Shown here: piece after piece, positions 8,538-16,442 of the stretch | Layout of the letters: every line of letters starts with the position of its first letter | Numbering within the stretch: position 1 is the stretch's first letter | Source: an uncultured Bacteroidales bacterium | Lineage (GTDB): Bacteria; Bacteroidota; Bacteroidia; Bacteroidales; UBA932 | Reading direction: 5' to 3' | Length of the DNA stretch: 64,000 bases | Assembly: GCA_947253655.1 (NCBI GenBank) | Contig: CAMYAE010000006.1 | Coordinates: 1 to 64,000 of the forward strand | Program-made: the position numbers and the translations under genes | Notes under the pieces: generated by a model | What the model saw: only the letters and a program-made list of their open reading frames with translations | What the model was told of the DNA's origin: nothing | Database searches by the model: none

Positions 8538-9983
8538 ATGGATAATACTGAAAATAATATAATCGGAAAAATCACTTCCGGCGAATATAAGGAAGGATTT
8601 GTAACCGATGTCGAACAGGAATTCATCCCCAAAGGTCTTAATGAAGACATTATCCGGATGATTTCAAAACTGAAAAAAGAGCCGCAGTGGCTTTTGGATT
8701 TCAGGCTCGGAGCTTATAGGAAATGGTTGACAATGGAGGCTCCGCGTTGGGCGCATTTGGACGTGCCGGAAATTGATTATCAGGATATTATATATTACGC
8801 AGCTCCAAAAAAAGATTCTGAGAGGCCAAAGGAAATCGACCCTCAATTGCAGGAGACGTTCGAGAAGCTCGGCATTCCACTTCACGAAAGGGAAGTGCTC
8901 GCCGGAGTGGTGGCAGTAGATGCAGTTTTTGATTCCGTCTCCGTAACTACCACATTCAGAAAGACTTTAGCAGAAAAAGGCATAATTTTCTGCTCTTTTT
9001 CCGAAGCTGTCAGGGAGCATCCGGATCTGGTCAGGAAATACTTGGCAAGCGTTGTCCCCGTGGGAGACAATTATTATGCAACCTTGAATTCGGCCGTGTT
9101 CAGCGACGGCTCGTTCTGCTATATTCCTAAAGGGGTGCAATGCCCTATGGAGCTTTCAAGTTATTTCAGGATAAATGCTAAAGGCACAGGTCAGTTTGAA
9201 AGGACATTGATAGTCGCCGACGAGGGGTCATACGTAAGCTATCTTGAAGGCTGTACCGCCCCTATGAGGGATGAGAACCAGCTTCATGCGGCAGTCGTAG
9301 AGATTGTGGTCGAAAAAGACGCCGATGTAAAATACAGCACTGTCCAGAATTGGTATCCGGGCGATGCCAAGGGGAGAGGCGGGATACTTAATTTAGTGAC
9401 AAAGAGGGGGTTATGTAGAGGCTCTGGCTCTCACCTCAGTTGGACCCAAGTGGAGACCGGCTCGGCAATAACATGGAAATATCCTTCCACCATATTGAAA
9501 GGCGACGATTCGTCTTCGGAATTCTATTCTGTGGCCGTCACCAACAATTACCAGCAGGCCGATACCGGAACAAAAATGATTCACGCCGGCAAGAACACAA
9601 GGAGCCGGATAGTGAGCAAGGGCATATCGGCAGGAAAAAGCCAAAACAGTTACAGAGGCCTTGTCAGGATGCTTCCAGGGGCTGATAATGCAAGGAATTT
9701 CTCCCAATGTGACAGCCTGCTCATAGGCTCGCAATGCGGAGCTCATACGTTCCCGGTTATCAGGAATGAAAACCCTACCGCAATTGTCGAGCATGAGGCT
9801 ACAACGTCAAAAATCAGCGAGGACCAGCTTTTCTATTGTAATCAAAGAGGGATTGATCCTGAAGATGCCGTAGGCTTGATCATAAACGGGTATGCGAGGG
9901 AAGTGCTCAGCAAATTGCCTATGGAATTTGCCGTCGAGGCACGCAACCTGCTGCAAATATCATTGGAAGGCTCTGTAGGTTAA
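8538..9983 (+). CDS. sufB: Fe-S cluster assembly scaffold protein SufB
   Basis: Core scaffold of the SUF system; forms the SufBC2D complex on which new Fe-S clusters are built in the cytosol. The 481-residue protein has the normal length and the expected conserved cysteines: one in YLEGCTAPM (counterpart of E. coli Cys254) and CDSLLIGSQCGAH, the region of E. coli Cys405. The C-terminal beta-helix motif EHEATTSKISEDQLFY is intact. It follows aroC by 12 bp and is followed after 6 bp by a pnuC-type gene, not sufC directly. Confidence 0.97.
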   Translation: MDNTENNIIGKITSGEYKEGFVTDVEQEFIPKGLNEDIIRMISKLKKEPQWLLDFRLGAYRKWLTMEAPRWAHLDVPEIDYQDIIYYAAPKKDSERPKEIDPQLQETFEKLGIPLHEREVLAGVVAVDAVFDSVSVTTTFRKTLAEKGIIFCSFSEAVREHPDLVRKYLASVVPVGDNYYATLNSAVFSDGSFCYIPKGVQCPMELSSYFRINAKGTGQFERTLIVADEGSYVSYLEGCTAPMRDENQLHAAVVEIVVEKDADVKYSTVQNWYPGDAKGRGGILNLVTKRGLCRGSGSHLSWTQVETGSAITWKYPSTILKGDDSSSEFYSVAVTNNYQQADTGTKMIHAGKNTRSRIVSKGISAGKSQNSYRGLVRMLPGADNARNFSQCDSLLIGSQCGAHTFPVIRNENPTAIVEHEATTSKISEDQLFYCNQRGIDPEDAVGLIINGYAREVLSKLPMEFAVEARNLLQISLEGSVG

Positions 9984-9989
9984 AAGGTT

Positions 9990-10655
9990 ATGTTTGATAT
10001 TGAAAATATAGTATTATATATAGGAGGAAACGGCGTAAGCCTCATTGAATTGGTGTCGGTAATTGCAGGCCTCACATGCGTCTTTCTTGCCGGCCGGAAC
10101 ATCAAATACAATTTCTGGATAGGCTATGTTTATAATATCCTTTTGTTTATCTTGTTCTGGCAGAGGCAGTTGTATTCCGTAATGCTGTTGCAGCCAATTG
10201 CCTTTGGCATCAATACTTTCGGTCATTGGCGCTGGACGCATCCCAAAAAGGGAGAAGAGAGCGTGTCCGGCAACAACGAGCTGAAAGTGAGCGTATTGAA
10301 TTGGAAGCAAAGAGGGTTTTTCTCCGTCATGGTGCTGGTGCTCAGCATTGTATGGGGATTTATCCTCAGCCTGCTCGGCTCAAAATGGTTTGTAGGGACA
10401 TTCCGGCCGGACCCTATCCCTTATTTGGACGCTTTCGCCCTGATGATGACACTTACGGCACAATATCTCTCTGCCCAGAAAAAATGGGACTGCTGGATTG
10501 TGTGGCTGTTCGTGAATACGATAAACATTACCCTGTATCTAAAGGCGGGTCTGGTTTTTATGCCGATAGTAAGCTCGCTGTATCTTCTGAACGGGATATG
10601 GTCGCTGTGGACCTGGTATAGATTATACAAAAAAGAAAATAATCAAATAAGATGA
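9990..10655 (+). CDS. pnuC: PnuC-family vitamin transporter inside the suf operon
   Basis: A 221-residue membrane protein with about seven hydrophobic segments. The PnuC pattern is seen in FGINTFGHWRWTHP in the middle, and near the C-terminus in WDCWIVWLFVNTINI and LNGIWSLWTWYRLYKK. PnuC proteins move nicotinamide riboside, or thiamine or riboflavin in related subfamilies, by facilitated diffusion across the inner membrane. The substrate cannot be set from sequence. It lies between sufB and sufC, 6 bp after sufB, and shares an ATGA overlap with sufC, so co-translation is built in. No thiamine riboswitch or nad gene is nearby to indicate the substrate. Confidence 0.88.
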   Translation: MFDIENIVLYIGGNGVSLIELVSVIAGLTCVFLAGRNIKYNFWIGYVYNILLFILFWQRQLYSVMLLQPIAFGINTFGHWRWTHPKKGEESVSGNNELKVSVLNWKQRGFFSVMVLVLSIVWGFILSLLGSKWFVGTFRPDPIPYLDAFALMMTLTAQYLSAQKKWDCWIVWLFVNTINITLYLKAGLVFMPIVSSLYLLNGIWSLWTWYRLYKKENNQIR

Positions 10656-11407
10656 AAGATATATTGCTAAGAATAAAAGACCTTCATGTGTCGATAGATA
10701 ACAAAGAGATACTGAAAGGTATAGATATGGAAATGCGGAAAGGTGAAATCCACGCTATAATGGGGCCTAACGGGGCAGGAAAGAGCACTTTGTCGGCCGT
10801 GCTGACGGGAAAACCGCAATACGAGGTGACACAAGGCACTATTGAATTCATGGGGAGAAATCTGTTGGAGATGTCTCCGGAAGAAAGGTCTTTGGCCGGA
10901 ATCTTCATGTCTTTCCAATACCCTATTGAAATCCAAGGTGTCAGCATAACGAATTTTATGAAGACGGCGGTGAATGCCAAAAGAAAGGCACAGGGACTCA
11001 AGCCGATGAAAGCAGGTGATTTTCTGAAACTTATGAAAGAGAAAATGGCTTTTGTGCAGATGAAGCCGGAGTTTTCCAAGAGGGAAGTCAACGTAGGGTT
11101 TTCCGGTGGGGAGAAGAAGAGAAACGAGATTTTCCAGATGGCCATGCTTGATCCCGTGCTTGCAATTCTTGACGAGACAGACAGCGGTCTGGATGTGGAC
11201 GCCTTGAAAATTGTCGGCGAGGGCGTGACATCAATGCATACTGCCGAAAAATCGGCTATAATAATCACCCACTATCAGAAACTCTTTGAATATATAGTGC
11301 CGGATGTAGTACACGTCCTGAAAAACGGCCGTATTGTCAGGAGCGGGGGCAAGGAGATAGCTGACCTTATTGAAAAGGACGGCTTTGAGAGTTTTAGGGA
11401 GGACTGA
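10652..11407 (+). CDS. sufC: Fe-S cluster assembly ATPase SufC
   Basis: ABC-type ATPase of the SufBCD complex, soluble and not a transporter subunit. Motifs: Walker A GPNGAGKST, Q-loop MSFQYP, signature SGGEKKRNEI, Walker B LAILDETDSGLD and the H-loop in IIITHYQKL. The DETDSGLD form and 251-residue length are diagnostic of SufC. It begins in an ATGA overlap with the pnuC-like gene and ends 2 bp before sufD. Confidence 0.97.
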   Translation: MKDILLRIKDLHVSIDNKEILKGIDMEMRKGEIHAIMGPNGAGKSTLSAVLTGKPQYEVTQGTIEFMGRNLLEMSPEERSLAGIFMSFQYPIEIQGVSITNFMKTAVNAKRKAQGLKPMKAGDFLKLMKEKMAFVQMKPEFSKREVNVGFSGGEKKRNEIFQMAMLDPVLAILDETDSGLDVDALKIVGEGVTSMHTAEKSAIIITHYQKLFEYIVPDVVHVLKNGRIVRSGGKEIADLIEKDGFESFRED

Positions 11408-11409
11408 AT

Positions 11410-12120
11410 ATGGGAAAGGTAGACTACGGACATTATATTGACATTCCTGTAGTTGAGGGGGAGAAATCCGTCAGGATAGCGGCCGGAGAGCGTATAGACA
11501 GGCTGTTCGTGCTGAAAAATCCTTCCGACGGCATCCCGTTCGACCATATTATCATGGAATCCGATTCGGTAGCGGAGTTGTGCTTCATAGTGCTGCCCGG
11601 GAGCGATTTTGATATTTCTTTCGTGGCCGACATTGTCGGGGAAAGGGCAAACGTGAAAATTTCAGGGGCTTATATCTGTGGTTTGGATGAGAAAGTCTCG
11701 ATTACAACCGAGATAAGGCACCGCGTACCCTCTTGTATTTCCTACCAGATTATCAACGGGGTAGCCGGTGGCAATTCCCTTGTGAACTTTTCGGGTAAGA
11801 TAGTCGTGGCTCCGGATGCACAGAAAACGGAGGCTTATCAGACGAACCATAATGTGGTGCTGACGCCGAAGGCAAAAGTAGAGACGGAGCCTTGTCTGGA
11901 AATCTATGCCGATGATGTGAAGTGTTCACACGGGGCGACAATCGGGGCTTTGAATGAGGATGAGAGATTTTATATGAGATCCCGCGGCATTCCGGAGGAG
12001 GAAGCGAGGTTTTTGCAGATGCTTTCTTTCATTTCTCCTGTCTTGGAGGGCATTCCGGGCGGGGCTGAAAAAGAGGAGATTATGCGGGAAATCGCGGAGG
12101 CAATAAGGAGAGTGGCATGA
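11410..12120 (+). CDS. sufD: SufD, short form lacking the N-terminal domain
   Basis: Partner of SufB and SufC. The SufD C-terminal signature is clear: a block DDVKCSHGATIG followed by DERFYMRSRGIPEEEAR (about residues 173-204), carrying the conserved Cys and His at the SufB-SufD interface. The protein is only 236 residues, against about 420-450 in E. coli or Bacteroides. The beta-helix core is kept and the N-terminal helical domain is missing. The 5' side abuts sufC by 2 bp, so there is no room for a longer frame. This is therefore a naturally short form rather than a start-site error. No sufS, sufE or sufU follows; ispE starts in an ATGA overlap. Confidence 0.88.
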   Translation: MGKVDYGHYIDIPVVEGEKSVRIAAGERIDRLFVLKNPSDGIPFDHIIMESDSVAELCFIVLPGSDFDISFVADIVGERANVKISGAYICGLDEKVSITTEIRHRVPSCISYQIINGVAGGNSLVNFSGKIVVAPDAQKTEAYQTNHNVVLTPKAKVETEPCLEIYADDVKCSHGATIGALNEDERFYMRSRGIPEEEARFLQMLSFISPVLEGIPGGAEKEEIMREIAEAIRRVA

Positions 12121-12992
12121 TAAGTTATCCAAATGTAAAGGTGAATTTCGGGCTTGAAGTCCTGCGGAAGCGTCCTGACGGATTTCATGATATAGAAACT
12201 TTGTTCGTGCCGTATTTTGGGATTTACGACACGTTGGAGATTGTGGCCGGAGAAGATTACAGCAAGACTTCCGCTTCTTTGTTCGCAAGGTATGGGGAGG
12301 ATGAGGTTGTGCAGGGGATTTCGGAAGACGGGAAGCTGATGATTACAATCGCGAGGAAAGGAGGGGTGGATTGGGAGCCGCTGGAGGACTTATGTGCAAA
12401 GGCATATCATCTTTTGGATGTGAGGTACAAGCTTCCGCCGGTGAAGATTTTTCTTGAAAAAACTTCACCGGTAGGCGCCGGCCTCGGCGGCGGCTCAAGC
12501 GATGCGGCATTTTCGTTGAGGATGCTGGCGGAGATGTTCGGGCTTGACCGTGGGGAAGAGGTTCTGGCGGGGCATGCCGCATCGCTCGGAAGCGACTGCG
12601 CCTTCTTCATATACAACAGACCTATGTCAGGCGAGGGCCGCGGGGAGATTTTGTCTCCGTTCGACCTGAATGACATTGATTTCGGTAACTGCACAGGCTG
12701 CAGATACGAATTGAAAGTCCTCGTTCCTGAAAATATCAAAGTAAGCACTTCGGAAGCCTACAAGAACATAGTTCCGAGAGAGGCGGCAGGAATTGCATGC
12801 ACCTCGCTGAAAGACCTTCTTAATTCTCCCGTTGAAGAATGGAAAGGACACATAGTCAATGATTTTGAGACATCAGTCTTTGCCGCTCACCCGGAATTGA
12901 AGCAGCTCAAAGAGTCACTTTACGATTCGGGTGCCGTCTATGCGTCAATGTCCGGAAGCGGACCGGCATTGTTCGCCATTTACAAGAAATGA
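12117..12992 (+). CDS. ispE: 4-diphosphocytidyl-2-C-methyl-D-erythritol kinase
   Basis: GHMP-family kinase of the MEP isoprenoid pathway; phosphorylates CDP-methylerythritol at O-2 using ATP. Evidence: N-terminal SYPNVKVNFGLEVLRKRPDGFHDIETLF region (split here: KVNFGLEV and RPDGFHDIET), the ATP-binding glycine block PVGAGLGGGSSDAA, and the C-terminal SMSGSGPALFA. Length 291 is usual. It overlaps sufD by 4 bp. Two later MEP enzymes, IspG and IspH, are Fe-S proteins, which makes the pairing with suf genes understandable, though they are not in this window. Confidence 0.95.
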   Translation: MISYPNVKVNFGLEVLRKRPDGFHDIETLFVPYFGIYDTLEIVAGEDYSKTSASLFARYGEDEVVQGISEDGKLMITIARKGGVDWEPLEDLCAKAYHLLDVRYKLPPVKIFLEKTSPVGAGLGGGSSDAAFSLRMLAEMFGLDRGEEVLAGHAASLGSDCAFFIYNRPMSGEGRGEILSPFDLNDIDFGNCTGCRYELKVLVPENIKVSTSEAYKNIVPREAAGIACTSLKDLLNSPVEEWKGHIVNDFETSVFAAHPELKQLKESLYDSGAVYASMSGSGPALFAIYKK

Positions 12993-13011
12993 CAAGTTTT
13001 CATAATAAGCT

Positions 13012-13437
13012 ATGAGACACGAGATTATAATAAAGAATACCGAAGACCTCGACAGAGCTGCAAAGCAGTTCCTGTCAGAAATTGGAGACAGGAAACTCAT
13101 TGCATTCTATGCTCCGATGGGTGCAGGCAAAACAACCTTTACCACCGCAATCTGCCACAGGTTAGGAGTGAGGGACGATGCAATGAGCTCCCCTACGTTC
13201 GCCATTATCAATGAATACAGAACGGCATCGGGGGAGCATATATACCATTTTGATTTCTACAGGATTACCAAGACCGCCGAAGCACTTGACATCGGTTTCT
13301 ACGATTATATTGACAGCGGCTGCCTCTGTATCATGGAGTGGCCGGAAAACATTGAGGATATCCTGCCGGATGAGACTTTGAAAGTCAGAATTTCCGTCAA
13401 TCCGGACGAATCCAGGACCGTTGTCTGGGACGATTAG
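13012..13437 (+). CDS. tsaE: tRNA threonylcarbamoyladenosine biosynthesis ATPase TsaE
   Basis: Small P-loop ATPase needed with TsaB, TsaC and TsaD to make t6A37 in ANN-decoding tRNAs. Walker A APMGAGKTTF lies near residues 36-45. The family-typical SSPTFAIINEY and a C-terminal IMEWPENIEDILP are present. The length, 141 residues, fits. It lies 19 bp after ispE and is the last gene of the long rightward operon; its stop is 10 bp from the convergent comM-like gene. Confidence 0.96.
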   Translation: MRHEIIIKNTEDLDRAAKQFLSEIGDRKLIAFYAPMGAGKTTFTTAICHRLGVRDDAMSSPTFAIINEYRTASGEHIYHFDFYRITKTAEALDIGFYDYIDSGCLCIMEWPENIEDILPDETLKVRISVNPDESRTVVWDD

Positions 13438-13447
13438 ACAGCAGTCT

Positions 13448-15013
13448 TCACGAAATTCCTTCCGATTTGTCGAGAAACCTGTAACCGGCCGCCTCGGTAA
13501 GGTGCTGCGGCAATATATTGTCTTCTCCGGCAAGGTCCGCTATTGTCCTCGCAAGTTTTATTACCCTGCTGAAAGCCCTGGCAGACAGCCCCATATTTGT
13601 CATTATCTTTTCCATAAGATGCTTGCAGTCCTCTGAAAGAGGGCAGTACTTTCTCATCATCCTGCTTGTCATCTCGGAATTGGTGAATATGTTTTCGTCT
13701 CTAAATCTTGTCGCCTGCATCTCTCTGGCCCTTTTCACCCTTAATGCGACTTCTGCACTCGATTCGGCAGTATGCGAGCCGACGAGTTTCTTCGGGTCTA
13801 CCGGATGCAGCCACAATTGCAGGTCAATTCTGTCCATAATAGGCCCGGACAGACGTGACAGGTAGCTTGTTCTCTGCCCCACGGTGCAGGTGCATCTGTC
13901 TCCCTCACCGTAATATCCGCAGGGGCAAGGATTTGTAGCCGCCACCAACATAAACGAAGATGGAAATTCCACCTTGGCCCTCAATCTCGACACAACCACC
14001 TTCCTGTCCTCCAAAGGGCCTCTGAGTGCTTCAGTCACCGACTTGGGCATCTGTGCAAATTCGTCGCAGAAAAGTATGCCGTTTTGTGCGAGAGAAATTT
14101 CTCCGGGAAGAATGTTTTCGCCGTTTCCGCCACCGATGATTGCTGCCAAGGATGCACTGTAGTGAGGTGCTCTGAAAGGCCTTTTCTTCATCAAACCGAC
14201 ACCTTCACGGGCTTTCCCTGCTATTGAAAATATCTTGCTTGTCACAATCGACTCCTCGCGGCTCATTTCCGGAAGAATTCCGGCCAAGGCCTTGGCCAAA
14301 GAGCTCTTGCCGCTGCCCGGAGCTCCTATCATTATAACGTTATGATTGCCTGACGCGGCAATTTCCAGGGCCCTTTTAGCCCTGTCCTGCCCGATAATTT
14401 CGGAGAAATCCATATATTCATCCGACATCCCCCCTCCAGTTGGCTCAGATAGCCCGGTGGCTCTGCTATCACACAAACAGTTACGCACCGAATACCTGCC
14501 CCTTTCTTCACCGGACAATATCTCTATAACCTCATTCAAATTCCTGGCGGCATATATATCGGTTTCAAAATAATCATAAGCTTCGTATGCAGACGCTTCC
14601 GGAAGTATGCAACCTTTAAGTCCCATGCGTCTTGCAAGTTCTGCCATGGGAAGGGCACCGGAAACAGGCCGCAGAGAGGCGTCTAACCCCAATTCTCCCA
14701 TGATGATATATTTGTCGGTATCAGGCAGGACACATTGGCCCGAAGCCGCTATTATCCCCAAAGCAATCGGCAGGTCGTACCCACTTCCGCTTTTGTGCAT
14801 ATCGGCAGGGGCAAGATTTATCACAATCTTCTTGCCTGGAATTTTGAATCCTATTGACTGCAAGGCAGTTATTGTCCTTAACAGGCTCTCCTTTACTGCA
14901 ATGTCGGCGAGACCGACCAGACGAATGCCAAGGCCTCTTGTAATGTCCACCTCAACGGTGACCGGTACGGCGTCTATACCTATGCATTTCGCTCCGTAAA
15001 TATTAATCAGCAT
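13448..15013 (-). CDS. comM: YifB/ComM family magnesium chelatase-like AAA+ ATPase
   Basis: Domain order is that of ComM/YifB: an N-terminal Lon-protease-like beta domain (residues 1 to about 170, starting MLINIYGAKCIGIDA), a central AAA+ Mg-chelatase ATPase (Walker A GAPGSGKSSLAKAL, Walker B ILFCDEFAQMP, arginine-rich SYLSRLSGPIMDRIDL), and a C-terminal helical domain with SARAFSRVIKLARTIADL. ComM of Vibrio and Haemophilus is a hexameric helicase that extends DNA branch migration in natural transformation; the role in Bacteroidales is unproven. A Shine-Dalgarno-like GAGGAGG lies just before the ATG, inside the end of the upstream lipoprotein gene (11-bp overlap). Confidence 0.93.
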   Translation of the reverse strand: MLINIYGAKCIGIDAVPVTVEVDITRGLGIRLVGLADIAVKESLLRTITALQSIGFKIPGKKIVINLAPADMHKSGSGYDLPIALGIIAASGQCVLPDTDKYIIMGELGLDASLRPVSGALPMAELARRMGLKGCILPEASAYEAYDYFETDIYAARNLNEVIEILSGEERGRYSVRNCLCDSRATGLSEPTGGGMSDEYMDFSEIIGQDRAKRALEIAASGNHNVIMIGAPGSGKSSLAKALAGILPEMSREESIVTSKIFSIAGKAREGVGLMKKRPFRAPHYSASLAAIIGGGNGENILPGEISLAQNGILFCDEFAQMPKSVTEALRGPLEDRKVVVSRLRAKVEFPSSFMLVAATNPCPCGYYGEGDRCTCTVGQRTSYLSRLSGPIMDRIDLQLWLHPVDPKKLVGSHTAESSAEVALRVKRAREMQATRFRDENIFTNSEMTSRMMRKYCPLSEDCKHLMEKIMTNMGLSARAFSRVIKLARTIADLAGEDNILPQHLTEAAGYRFLDKSEGIS

Positions 15014-16286
15014 CCTCCTCCTCTTTATTCACGACCACCTCGACAGAAGTCAGATAGCCGTTCAGTTCCATTATATGTTTCTCTCCTTCTATCCACAAAA
15101 AAGGGTTTCTGCCGGGCTTCAACGGGGTGAACGCCGCATACAGTCTTTCGTGCCTGTATGTGGCACAGTTGTCGGCAAGAAGGCAGGCATTTTCTTTTAT
15201 GGGAAAGAATTTACCTCCAGAATTAATACCCTTGATTGAGAAGCCCTCTTTGACGACGGGATAAGCGAATTTGCCGTTCTCCTGGTAAATATACATCGCC
15301 CGGCCTCCGGAGCCAATTGCCTGCCCGTCCATTGAGGTATCATAAACTTTCTCCCCTCTCTCATCCCACACCCTTGTCCTTAATCCGTAATTCATAAAAT
15401 CCTCTCCCACCACGAAGACCCCGTCTCCGGAAATCAGCAGCCTTAGCATTTTCATCCTTCTCGGATCACACCCGACTATGGGCACGGGCTTGTCCCCGAC
15501 AAAAAGCATATATCTGTAACTGCATTTTGCAATAATATATATCTTGCCATGCAAATACTTCATATCCAAGATGTTGTTAATCTCCTTAGGCAATTCTACC
15601 GTCTCCTGCCTGCCGTCTTTTACTATAAACCAGCTATAGCGTGGCGGCGGGGCTCCATACAGCGGAATATAGTATATGAAGCTGATGCAATTATCTTTTG
15701 TCAATGCTCCCGTGCCCGACGGAGATCCGGAGATGTTTCCCAATACATATCCTTTATCACTTCCGAACACCTTCTCACCGTTCCTCCTGAAAACAAATCC
15801 CTCCCCGGCCCTCTCCTGACCGAGAGTATAGATCGCATCACCGTCGGCAAGAAAGCCTTTCAACACCTCGGAGCCCTCATAAGAAAAGATCTCCGAGCCG
15901 TTACATTTGATAGTTGTTCTGCCTCCGTCATAATAGTTGGTGTATAGCTTGCCCTGCACTAACCTGTGCATATCGGGGTCAGGGCTGATTTTGTCGCTGC
16001 TGCCGGCAGGAATGTTCATTGTCCTCTTTCCGTTGGCAAACACGACGATATTGAAGCGGACACCGCCATAGGCCGTATCTCTCCTCCAGTCGTAATCCTT
16101 CGGGAAATCCACCCCGGTCACATATACCACGGTGTCGGGAAGGGGCAGCCCGTGGGAATCGAGTTCGTTTTCCGGATTTACTTCCCTTAACACCTCGCTT
16201 CTCTTATTGCCGATTGAATATCCCGGCTCCAACCAATTACAAGAAGTCAAAGCCAGATAAAGCAGGAGTAAAATAGTTTTTTTCAT
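15003..16286 (-). CDS. Putative lipoprotein of unknown function
   Basis: A 427-residue protein with a lipoprotein signal: a short hydrophobic stretch ending in the lipobox LALTSC with Cys16. I recognise no family. The mature part has repeated short units of the type aromatic/hydrophobic strand, glycine turn, strand (for instance GDAIYTLG, HGKIYIIA, GDGVFVVG, GRAMYIYQ). This would fit a beta-propeller or similar all-beta fold, but I cannot prove it. It overlaps the comM-like gene by 11 bp and is transcribed ahead of it. It is likely anchored in the outer or inner membrane periplasmic face. Confidence 0.8.
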   Translation of the reverse strand: MKKTILLLLYLALTSCNWLEPGYSIGNKRSEVLREVNPENELDSHGLPLPDTVVYVTGVDFPKDYDWRRDTAYGGVRFNIVVFANGKRTMNIPAGSSDKISPDPDMHRLVQGKLYTNYYDGGRTTIKCNGSEIFSYEGSEVLKGFLADGDAIYTLGQERAGEGFVFRRNGEKVFGSDKGYVLGNISGSPSGTGALTKDNCISFIYYIPLYGAPPPRYSWFIVKDGRQETVELPKEINNILDMKYLHGKIYIIAKCSYRYMLFVGDKPVPIVGCDPRRMKMLRLLISGDGVFVVGEDFMNYGLRTRVWDERGEKVYDTSMDGQAIGSGGRAMYIYQENGKFAYPVVKEGFSIKGINSGGKFFPIKENACLLADNCATYRHERLYAAFTPLKPGRNPFLWIEGEKHIMELNGYLTSVEVVVNKEEEDAD

Positions 16287-16320
16287 TGGCCGTCAAATTT
16301 TAGTCAGCGGCAAAATAGGA

Positions 16321-16363
16321 AGAAAAAAAGAAATCCCCGAACACTTTTGTATAAGATTCGGGG
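16321..16363 (-). terminator. Rho-independent terminator of the sigma/anti-sigma operon
   Basis: A 7-bp CCCCGAA/TTCGGGG stem (arms 16335-16341 and 16357-16363) is followed on the minus strand by a T-rich tract at about 16321-16334. It lies downstream of the 402-residue membrane protein and before the lipoprotein gene. Confidence 0.75.
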
Positions 16364-16442
16364 AAGTCGGCTAAGTTTTCACAATTCTTTAAAAGTCAGT
16401 CTTTTTCTTTATTAAAGAATTAGCTTTATTTTTCTTTAATTC

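Noticed and set aside
7808..8650. 280-codon open frame antisense to aroC
   Set aside because: Shadow frame of a conserved gene; no promoter or family.
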